From an uncultured Collinsella sp. (GTDB taxonomy: Bacteria; Actinomycetota; Coriobacteriia; Coriobacteriales; Coriobacteriaceae), in NCBI GenBank assembly GCA_902475245.1, contig CABRYP010000014.1, forward strand, positions 1 to 52,300: DNA of 52,300 nucleotides, in the 5' to 3' direction. Position numbers and translations under genes: made by a program. The notes under the pieces are model-generated. The model had not been told where the DNA came from. It ran no database searches and worked only from the letters and a program-made list of their open reading frames with translations. Position 1 is the first letter of the stretch; each line of letters begins with the position of its first letter. Below, piece after piece: positions 1 through 9,995 of the stretch.

Positions 1-127
1 CCTATGTGCGGCGTAGGCCGCTTATTAGCCCGTCCAAGAATTGGGGCGCAGTTCAGTGCGCAGCGGGGGTTCTTTCATGTCCGAGGACGTCCGCGAAGGT
101 CAGCCCTCAGATCCTGCGGTGGGAGAC

Positions 128-3667
<3,540 letters not shown>

Positions 3668-4062
3668 ATACCCCTCTCCTCTCATATAGGTATACAGGCC
3701 CCGGCGATTGCCGGGATGTTGGCGTGATGGGATTTTCGCTGTTGCTTCCAATCATCCGACAGGCAGACTGAGCAGCAGGTACATGGCATGGAGAGAAGGC
3801 ATGCCAAGGCGAGGGGCGCTTGCGCACCGCAGGCCCAGCTACCCGTCTTGCACATGGCCGAGCGCCGCAAAGGCCGCATGCCGGATGCTCCCGGGCACGC
3901 CCCGGCGATGGGAAGCGCCCGCAACGGAAATCCGCATGCGGGTTTATTGTACCCCGCCGTCAAGTGTAATTTCGACAAATATAGGTAGGCGGTAAAGGTT
4001 TACCCCGGGTGACCGCCAAGGGGCGAGATGGCCCCTCGGACGGAAAAGTCGCAGCCTGCATC
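3668..4062. other. Gene-free leader region upstream of nifJ
   Basis: No convincing gene lies here. A 98-codon open frame on the minus strand (3682-3978) has no ribosome site and unusual composition. Immediately upstream of the nifJ ribosome site, CCCGGC and GCCGGG can pair around a 4-nt loop (about 3699-3715). GC-rich paired segments continue to about 3945. A long structured 5' leader for nifJ is possible, but I recognise no known riboswitch class. Confidence 0.4.
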
Positions 4063-4126
4063 GAGAGTGGATAATCTCCCACTTTTTGCCTGTATCTTGG
4101 CCAAAAGTGGGAGATTATCCACTCTC
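4063..4126. repeat. Palindromic element with perfect 24-bp arms
   Basis: Bases 4063-4086 and 4103-4126 are exact reverse complements (24 of 24), starting GAGAGTGGATAATCTCCC. They are separated by 16 nt in which GCC and GGC can also pair. No T tract follows on either strand, so a simple terminator is unlikely. It resembles a dispersed intergenic palindrome (REP or MITE-like). Confidence 0.75.
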
Positions 4127-4202
4127 ATGTGTTGTGCGTCCGAAAAACCTCTCTCGTGCGTCCGGAAATCCACCCTCGCTTCTCTATCGCCGACCACACG
4201 GC

Positions 4203-4269
4203 AGTTGCGGTGAAATGGGGACTGTTTTTGCCGGTCGCGGCCTTAAACAGTCCCTATCTCACCGCAACT
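4203..4269. repeat. Palindromic repeat, AGTTGCGGTGAAAT family, copy 1
   Basis: The arms 4203-4227 and 4245-4269 pair over 25 nt with two mismatches that are G-U compatible. The ends read AGTTGCGGTGA and TCACCGCAACT. The same terminal sequence recurs at 41778-41844 and 48957-49023, so this is a dispersed family. It lies 15 nt beyond the stop of the minus-strand FHA gene and could also act as that operon's terminator. Confidence 0.8.
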
Positions 4270-4284
4270 CATTGGGGGGATGAG

Positions 4285-5223
4285 CTAGAGAGCGCCGAGG
4301 AGGATGGCATAGGTGGTGGATTCGCCGAGCCTGAGTTCGTCGCCGGGATTGAGCTGGGCGGAGCGGCCGGGCTCGACCTGGGTGCAGACGTTCGTCGCGC
4401 CGTTTACCACCACGGTTCCGTTGGTGGACGACAGGTCCTCGACGTGCCAGGCATTTTGGTCATCGCACCACACGTGGGCATGGCGAGCCGAGACGTCATC
4501 GCCCACATCGGTGATATCGCCCTCCCCCGTCGCCAGCGCACCGATCTCCACGCCCTGCTCGCTCGGCTGAATCCAACGCGGGGCACTTACCACGTAACCG
4601 TTTTGCACGCGCAGCAGTCCCAGCGGATGCGCCGGCGCCGCCTCGTGCTCGCCCGTGACCGTCGAGGTGCTCAGCGAGCGCGGCGTCGATGTGGCGCCGC
4701 CACAGGTCGCGTGCGCATAGTCAATGGCATAGGTCACCGAGGATCGAACATCTGCCGAGCAACCGACGGCGACAAACAGCACCAGCACGGCCTCGGCACG
4801 TTCGGCGGGCATAAGCTCCGCCGCCTGCGACAGGCGCTCGACCGCATTGCGGTAGAGGCTCGTATCCTGATGGCATTCCTCGAGCGCCCGCACCATGGGC
4901 TCGCCAGCGGGCCCGCACACCATGTTGATCACCGCCGTGGCATTCATGGGATTGCGGCGGCGCAGGGCCAGATGTGACATGATGCGCGCGGCCGAGGTGC
5001 CGTAATCGGCAAAATAGCGCTCCTGCAGCGTGCCGACCGGAGCGCGCACGATAAAACGCGAGACCCAGGAGCGATCGGCGGCGCGGCTCTGGGGGCTGCG
5101 GCCATCGGCCAGCGGACGGCTCGAAAGCACCATGCCACACAGCTCGATATGGCTCAGGTGCGCTGCGCGTTTAAAGATATCGAACATGGCTCCGCACGGG
5201 GTGAGCTTGATTTGAGATGCCAT
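4285..5223 (-). CDS. FHA-domain protein downstream of a Ser/Thr kinase
   Basis: 312 residues. The C-terminal third (about 215-312) is a forkhead-associated domain, which binds phosphothreonine peptides: IGALATGEGDITD, then VSARHAHVWCDD, then VEDLSSTNGTVVVNG match the usual GR, SxxH and N-G positions, although the canonical G-R of the first loop is replaced by TGEGD. The N-terminal two thirds (1-210) are not recognised. They are soluble, with no signal peptide or membrane segment. The gene starts 3 nt after the kinase stop, with AAGGAGG at a good distance, so the two are co-expressed and this is a likely substrate or adaptor of that kinase. It is followed by a palindromic repeat. Confidence 0.85.
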   Translation of the reverse strand: MASQIKLTPCGAMFDIFKRAAHLSHIELCGMVLSSRPLADGRSPQSRAADRSWVSRFIVRAPVGTLQERYFADYGTSAARIMSHLALRRRNPMNATAVINMVCGPAGEPMVRALEECHQDTSLYRNAVERLSQAAELMPAERAEAVLVLFVAVGCSADVRSSVTYAIDYAHATCGGATSTPRSLSTSTVTGEHEAAPAHPLGLLRVQNGYVVSAPRWIQPSEQGVEIGALATGEGDITDVGDDVSARHAHVWCDDQNAWHVEDLSSTNGTVVVNGATNVCTQVEPGRSAQLNPGDELRLGESTTYAILLGAL

Positions 5224-5226
5224 GGC

Positions 5227-7071
5227 CTAGACCTCCTTGGTCGTTGAACTCGTATCGGACGACGTCTCGGTTGCCCCGACAAAGGCGCGAACCGCCGCGG
5301 CACCACCGGCAAGCGGCGTTGCCGTCTGGGTTTTTGCGCGCCGCGGCACCGCGACGGGAAGCTCAAAGGCAAAACCCATCGACAGCAAAAACCATACGAG
5401 CGTGTATGTTGCAATTAAGGCGGCAACGAAGCCGCTCGCTACGGCGCGCTGGGAAAACACGGTGCATGCAACCGCGATCAGCACCGGAACCTCGCAGGCA
5501 GAAAGCGCCAGCACGCCATGCAGGAACCCCGTGCGACGATCGTGCGCCATGGCACCGACGGCAATACCCGCCATGCCCGGCAGTGCCAACGCGAGCGCGG
5601 CGACGATACCCGGCAGCGTGCCGGACCACGAAATGTGCCCCATGGCAACCGTCATACGAGCACCCGACGCCAGCAGCGCCGCCGAAACCACCACAACGGC
5701 CCACACGAGGCCACAAACAGCCGCAGCGCCGATCATCGCAGTGCGACGGGCCACGCGACCGGACGCATCCATGGGACAGGGCGTGAGCGGCTCGCCGCGA
5801 AGCGAGCGGCCGACGTTTTGCGCGTAGTGATCGCAAAACGTCGTAAGCGCCGCCTCCACCGCGGCGGGCTCGGGACGATCGCCCTGATTACACGACAGGC
5901 AGGCCATGACCACGTCGAACAACTGGGCATCGACAAATGCCAGTGCGTCGCGCAACTCCTCGGAGTCCGGCTCGAGCCCCATCTGCTGTGCCTGCTCGGC
6001 GGCGGCGAGCGCCACATCGGGCTCACGCCGGAGCAGTTGGGTTAGGTCGCAACCGGGCGCATGGGCGCCAGCGGGATAGTCGGGGCGCGTATCCATCTTG
6101 AGACGATAGGGGCTGGCAATATCGCGCGTCTTTTTGCGCGAACCCGAGGTGCCCGATGCGCTCGGCGCCACCTCGTACGGTGCGATGCCGGCGATGAGCT
6201 CATAGACCGTGCTCGCCGCGGCATACACGTCGATTGCCGGCGACATGCGCAAAACGCGCAGGTCGGCAATATCGTCGGCGAGCATCTCGGGCGGAGCGTA
6301 GGCAACCGTCGCGCGGCGCAACGTGGCGTAGCGCTCGGTAAACGACGCCTTGCCGCCGGTTCCCGCCACCGCAGAGGCAGGCTCGAGCGCCAGCGACGAG
6401 CCAAAGTCGATCAAGCACAGGTCGAAGGTGCCTTCGGCAAGCTGTCGGTCGAGCGGCAGACGCGCCGTGCGCACCATAATATTAGCGGGCGAGATATCGC
6501 GATGGACGAACCCCTCGCCTACCAAGCTCATGCGGCAGAGCAGGTCGAACAGGTCGCGGCCCAGGCGAGCGGCCACGAGCGGCGAGAGGCGACCGGCATC
6601 GTCCACGGCAAGGCGCGGGCGCAGGCGGGCAAGCGTCTCGCCCTCGACCCACTCCATGACAATCGCAGGCACACCGTCAACCTCGCCCCACCCGTATAAG
6701 CGCGGAAAGCCCTTAAGACCCGAAAGGGCGCGATGGCATTCGTATTCCTCGCGAAACGCCGCCTTAAACTTGGCGGCCAGCGCCTCATAAGCGGTGTCGT
6801 CGTCGAACTCGTCGCGCGCCGGTAAGATGAGCTGTTTGAGTGCCACGGCCTCGCCCTGGGCATTGACGGCACGCGTCACGCGGCCGATTCCGCCACGGCG
6901 CATGGTGGCGTCGTCGGCAAACAGCATCGCAAATCGACGCTGGTAGACGGACAGCTCATCCGGGCTCAGCGCAATAGCAGGCTCAAACCCTCCAACGCGC
7001 GCCAGGCGCAGGCCCACCATGAGATCACGGTTGAGCGACTGGGCTGCCGCAGAAGCGAGGTCGTTCGTCAT
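5227..7071 (-). CDS. Membrane Ser/Thr protein kinase (PknB-like catalytic domain)
   Basis: 614 residues. The kinase domain occupies about 40-400, with a glycine loop RRGGIGRVTRAV, an ATP-binding lysine in AVALKQL, catalytic loop HRDISPANIMV near 187 and the Mg loop IDFGSS near 222. The lysine normally two residues after the catalytic Asp is Ser (HRDISPAN), a variant also seen in other bacterial kinases. The activation and APE region contains YAPPEMLADD. The C-terminal 180 residues hold about four hydrophobic segments (from about 445), so it should be membrane bound with the kinase domain inside. Its start ATG overlaps the TGA of the preceding gene (ATGA) and the FHA gene follows after 3 nt. 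Its substrates cannot be read from sequence. Confidence 0.88.
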   Translation of the reverse strand: MTNDLASAAAQSLNRDLMVGLRLARVGGFEPAIALSPDELSVYQRRFAMLFADDATMRRGGIGRVTRAVNAQGEAVALKQLILPARDEFDDDTAYEALAAKFKAAFREEYECHRALSGLKGFPRLYGWGEVDGVPAIVMEWVEGETLARLRPRLAVDDAGRLSPLVAARLGRDLFDLLCRMSLVGEGFVHRDISPANIMVRTARLPLDRQLAEGTFDLCLIDFGSSLALEPASAVAGTGGKASFTERYATLRRATVAYAPPEMLADDIADLRVLRMSPAIDVYAAASTVYELIAGIAPYEVAPSASGTSGSRKKTRDIASPYRLKMDTRPDYPAGAHAPGCDLTQLLRREPDVALAAAEQAQQMGLEPDSEELRDALAFVDAQLFDVVMACLSCNQGDRPEPAAVEAALTTFCDHYAQNVGRSLRGEPLTPCPMDASGRVARRTAMIGAAAVCGLVWAVVVVSAALLASGARMTVAMGHISWSGTLPGIVAALALALPGMAGIAVGAMAHDRRTGFLHGVLALSACEVPVLIAVACTVFSQRAVASGFVAALIATYTLVWFLLSMGFAFELPVAVPRRAKTQTATPLAGGAAAVRAFVGATETSSDTSSTTKEV

Positions 7072-7985
7072 AGGGCGATCGCCGCCACATTGGTATTGAA
7101 GTTGTTGAGCGCGACGTTGTCATCGCCGTAATGCCCCACCCATTGGCACAGGTTGGTGTAGCAGCCCCATAGGTTGGCGTACTGCCGATACCACTTTGAC
7201 TGGGGAGAAAACGTTTGCCGGCCAAACTCGGCACGGATGACAAACATATCGTTGGCCAGGCTATCACACGGCCCGGTATCGCCTGTTGCGTTATAGGTCG
7301 AGACCGCGCTATTGGCCCGAGAGACATAGCCGTCGAGCATGTTGCACTTGGTCACGAGCCAGCTGTGTATGCTTTCCTCCTCGGCGGCCGAAAGGCCGCT
7401 GGAGTTTGTATTGCCACCGGTGCTGCCGCCCGTCGAGCTGTTGCCCCCGGACCCGCCGGAGGTGGAGCCCGAACCGGAGCCCGAACCGGAGCCACCGCTC
7501 GAGTTCGACGAATCGGAACTGGAACCAGACGAACCGGAGCCGCCAGGTTTCCCCGACTGCTGCGTATCCTGACCCTTTTGCTGCTCGGCCTTGTTTACGA
7601 CGGCCGAAACACTGTTATCGGAAAGGTGATGGATGATCTTGGTGTTGGTGAGCACGATGGTCTTGCCGTTTGCCAGCGTGACCTCGTTGTCCGGTGCTTC
7701 GCCCTCGTCCGCGGGGTCGATACCAAACACAACGTGCGAGACCACGCTCGCCCACGCATATCCAGTTGTCGTTCTCAAGTCGCTTTTGGCCTTGCGCCCA
7801 ATATGCAGCTCGCGCGCAGCATGCGCCTGTACCATGGACGGCACCGTCATGCCATAAGCCGAAACACCGGCTATGACCAGTACGAGCGAGCAAGACAGCA
7901 GCACATACGCCCGAGGCGCCAGGCCCAGCCGGCGCCGCATGCGCACCGCGGCGCCATGCTTTGTCTGAGTGCCAGCGGGCCGCAT
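7068..7985 (-). CDS. Exported or membrane-anchored protein with a Ser/Gly-rich linker
   Basis: About 305 residues. I chose the ATG reading MRPAGTQTKH because GGAGGAG precedes it; an in-frame ATG 19 codons upstream has no clear ribosome site. After an Arg-rich N-terminus there is one hydrophobic segment (YVLLSCSLVLVIAGVSAYG, about 26-45), which anchors or exports the rest. Next comes a region of about 100 residues, then a linker of almost only Ser, Gly, Thr and Asn (about 145-210), then a C-terminal domain with several Cys and Trp (residues in SWLVTKCNMLDGYV, WGCYTNLCQWVGHYG). I do not recognise the family. It is the first gene of the kinase/FHA operon and overlaps the kinase start by 4 nt, so it may be the extracytoplasmic partner or sensor of that module. 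Confidence 0.7.
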   Translation of the reverse strand: MRPAGTQTKHGAAVRMRRRLGLAPRAYVLLSCSLVLVIAGVSAYGMTVPSMVQAHAARELHIGRKAKSDLRTTTGYAWASVVSHVVFGIDPADEGEAPDNEVTLANGKTIVLTNTKIIHHLSDNSVSAVVNKAEQQKGQDTQQSGKPGGSGSSGSSSDSSNSSGGSGSGSGSGSTSGGSGGNSSTGGSTGGNTNSSGLSAAEEESIHSWLVTKCNMLDGYVSRANSAVSTYNATGDTGPCDSLANDMFVIRAEFGRQTFSPQSKWYRQYANLWGCYTNLCQWVGHYGDDNVALNNFNTNVAAIAL

Positions 7986-8140
7986 GCGTTCTCCTCCAAC
8001 AAAAACACGCCGCTTAAAAGCGGCGCATTCTTTCATATCCACATTTTGAGTGTATCAGCGAACCCAAAAGGTTGCGCAACGAATGGGCAAATACGAGGTG
8101 CGAGTGGACCCATCCACGCGATAAGCGGATGAAAAGCAGG

Positions 8141-8156
8141 TTTGTTGCACAACAAA
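8141..8156. promoter_or_regulatory. Short palindrome upstream of the kinase operon
   Basis: TTTGTTG and CAACAAA are separated by two bases. It lies in the 244-nt space between recR and the exported-protein gene, about 160 nt ahead of that gene's start, and could be an operator. No clear promoter pair was found beside it. Confidence 0.3.
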
Positions 8157-8229
8157 TGTATGAACGCGCGCCCAATTATGAGCGCCCCGTGCGGCAGGCC
8201 GACGGGACATGCCGCGGAGCTGACGCCGC

Positions 8230-8826
8230 CTAGATCGCGCGGCGGGCCTCGATAGCGCGACCAAGCGTGAGCTCGTCGGCATACTCCAGGTCGCCTCCCA
8301 CGGGCAGGCCGCTCGCCAGACGCGACACCTCGACGCCCAGTGGCTTGATGGTGCGAGCAAGGTAGCTCGCCGTGGTCTCGCCCTCGATATTGGGGTTGGT
8401 GGCGATAATGACCTCGTGGATATCCTCATGGCCCAGGCGCGCCAGCAGCTCGCGGATATGCAGCTGCTCGGGACCGATCTTGTCCATGGGGCTAATCACG
8501 CCGCCCAACACATGGTAGAGGCCGTGGTAGCTGCCCGTGCGCTCGATTGCCTGGACGTCGCGCGGCTCGCCCACCACGCAAATGCGAGTGGTATCGCGCA
8601 TCGGGTCCTGGCAGATGGAGCACTCGTCGGCTGTGGCGTAGTTAAAGCAACGGCTGCAAAAGTGGACCTCCTGCTTGACCTCCAGGATGGCCTCGGCCAG
8701 GCGGCGGGCCTCCTCGGCATCGGCCTCGAGCAGGTAATAGGCGATGCGCTGGGCCGACTTGGGACCAATGCCCGGCAGACGACCCAGCTCATCGAGCAGT
8801 TTTTGCAGACTGTGATTCGCACTCAT
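8230..8826 (-). CDS. recR: Recombination mediator protein RecR
   Basis: 198 residues, the normal length. RecR works with RecO (and RecF) to load RecA at single-strand gaps. The N-terminal helix-hairpin-helix (LGRLPGIGPKSAQRIAYYLL) is followed by a C4 zinc finger, CSRCFNYATADECSIC at about 57-72, then a Toprim domain beginning ICVVGEPRDVQAIERTG, and the conserved GVISPMDKIGPEQL and ASGLPVGGDLEYAD segments. It sits 13 nt downstream of ybaB on the same strand, the classical ybaB-recR arrangement. Confidence 0.96.
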   Translation of the reverse strand: MSANHSLQKLLDELGRLPGIGPKSAQRIAYYLLEADAEEARRLAEAILEVKQEVHFCSRCFNYATADECSICQDPMRDTTRICVVGEPRDVQAIERTGSYHGLYHVLGGVISPMDKIGPEQLHIRELLARLGHEDIHEVIIATNPNIEGETTASYLARTIKPLGVEVSRLASGLPVGGDLEYADELTLGRAIEARRAI

Positions 8827-8839
8827 ATATATGCGCGTC

Positions 8840-9160
8840 TTAGAACGGCATGCCCGGGATGTTGAGGCCGCCGGTGATGGCGCCCATCTGCTTGTTGGCG
8901 AGCTCGTTGACGCCGCGGACGGCCTCGTTGACAGCGGCCATGATCATGTCCTGCAGCATATCGACGTCCTCGGGATCGAGCGCATCGGGATCGATGGTGA
9001 GGTTGACGAGCTCCATCTCGCCGTTAACGGTCACCTTAACCATACCACCGCCGGCAGAGGCGTCGACGGTCTGGGACTTGAGGTTCTCCTGCGCGGCGGC
9101 AAGCTGCTCCTGCATCTTGCGAGCCTGCTTCATCATCTGCTGCATGTTCATACCGGCCAT
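8840..9160 (-). CDS. ybaB: YbaB/EbfC family nucleoid-associated protein
   Basis: 106 residues. Small dimeric DNA-binding proteins of this family coat or bridge DNA. The sequence shows the typical MNMQQMMKQARKMQEQL start, the central GGGMVKVTVNGEMELVNLTIDP core and the DPEDVDMLQDMIMAAVNEA helix. It is followed by recR after 13 nt. The usual upstream partner dnaX lies 0.8 kb away on the same strand but is separated by a gene in the opposite orientation. Confidence 0.94.
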   Translation of the reverse strand: MAGMNMQQMMKQARKMQEQLAAAQENLKSQTVDASAGGGMVKVTVNGEMELVNLTIDPDALDPEDVDMLQDMIMAAVNEAVRGVNELANKQMGAITGGLNIPGMPF

Positions 9161-9322
9161 GATGGCTCCTTTACGTGCGGCCGCGCGACGAGCTGCAAGG
9201 GCAGCCGGAACGCGGCGGGACTTTCAAACTCGAAAATCGTACCACGGCGCGAGGCCAGCGAGCGGGGCGGAGGTGTTACCTCAGTCGATATACATGCCCT
9301 GGAGTGCAAGCCGCGCCCAAAG

Positions 9323-9357
9323 ATTATGCAAAATTGAATAATTCGCATCTGCATAAT
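9323..9357. repeat. Inverted repeat ATTATGCA / TGCATAAT
   Basis: Perfect 8-bp arms with a 19-nt spacer in the ybaB upstream region. It could be an operator or part of a larger palindromic element. No T tract follows. Confidence 0.4.
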
Positions 9358-9387
9358 ATCGAAAGCTAAATCTTGTAGAGCCGGGAC

Positions 9388-9426
9388 CCGGCATTTTCTG
9401 CATCCAGCTAGATACCAAAATGCCGG
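9388..9426. repeat. Palindromic hairpin CCGGCATTTT / AAAATGCCGG
   Basis: Perfect 10-bp arms around a 19-nt loop, just upstream of the promoter of the 9501 gene. It may be another intergenic palindrome family. Confidence 0.5.
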
Positions 9427-9460
9427 ACCGCTGCTCGAGGTGACGCGCATGACGGCAGGG

Positions 9461-9466
9461 TATAAT
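9461..9466 (+). promoter_or_regulatory. -10 element of the 9501 gene
   Basis: An exact TATAAT lies 35 nt before the start codon. The region 16-17 nt upstream is only weakly -35 like (GGTGAC). Confidence 0.5.
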
Positions 9467-9500
9467 TTGATTGTTACAGACAGCAATTTGGAGGTGTCCC

Positions 9501-9974
9501 ATGAATGCCCCCGACGCGCTCCAAAACATCCGCTCAAAACACCCCGTTGCATATGTGGTTCTCTATCTCTTTGTCGGCTGGGCATTGCTGGTTGTCATCA
9601 CCCATGCTATAGCCTTTGGAGCAGAACTGCTGATAGCCAGCTCGGACCAGCCCGTCGTCAAATGGGAAGCGACCGATGAGTGCACCGACGGAACCCGAAC
9701 CATTTACTACAACAGCCCGTCCCTCTACCAAGAGTTCAAGGTCAAGATAAAGGGCTCCAAGATTGTCGATGCCGAACTGGGTTCTTTATTTACAATCGGA
9801 GCAACCGTCAACGCCGAGCAAGTCGAGTACACGGACAGCCATGCGACATATCGCATCGACCTCAGCATCCTAGGCCGACCGTCACGTGCCTGTCTGCTCG
9901 AATGCGATATACGCGGCACCACACTACACATGTCCGAAATACAGATGCGCCCGGACAAAGAGATCTCTTCTTGA
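9501..9974 (+). CDS. Small single-pass membrane protein, unknown function
   Basis: 157 residues from an ATG preceded by GGAGGTG. One hydrophobic segment (AYVVLYLFVGWALLVVITHAIAFGAELL, about 17-43) is followed by an outside or periplasm-like domain of about 110 residues, rich in beta-prone sequence and with Cys at about 61 and two near 134-138. No family is recognised. It sits between dnaX and ybaB in the opposite orientation, with its own -10 element, so it looks like an insertion into the usual dnaX-ybaB-recR order. Its stop is 21 nt from the dnaX stop (convergent). Confidence 0.7.
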   Translation: MNAPDALQNIRSKHPVAYVVLYLFVGWALLVVITHAIAFGAELLIASSDQPVVKWEATDECTDGTRTIYYNSPSLYQEFKVKIKGSKIVDAELGSLFTIGATVNAEQVEYTDSHATYRIDLSILGRPSRACLLECDIRGTTLHMSEIQMRPDKEISS

Positions 9975-9995
9975 GCAGCGTACCCGCCCGCACGG

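Larger units (their letters stand above)
9161..9500. other. Divergent intergenic region between ybaB and the 157-residue membrane protein
   Basis: No gene seen. It holds two inverted repeats (listed separately) and a -10-like TATAAT at 9461-9466 in front of the plus-strand gene. It must also carry the promoter for ybaB-recR, because dnaX transcription would have to cross the opposing gene. Confidence 0.5.

Noticed and set aside
3668..3960. Riboswitch upstream of nifJ
   Set aside because: Several hairpins can be drawn, but no conserved core of a known class was recognised.
3682..3978. 98-codon minus-strand frame upstream of nifJ
   Set aside because: No ribosome site, odd Cys/Ala composition, lies in the structured leader.
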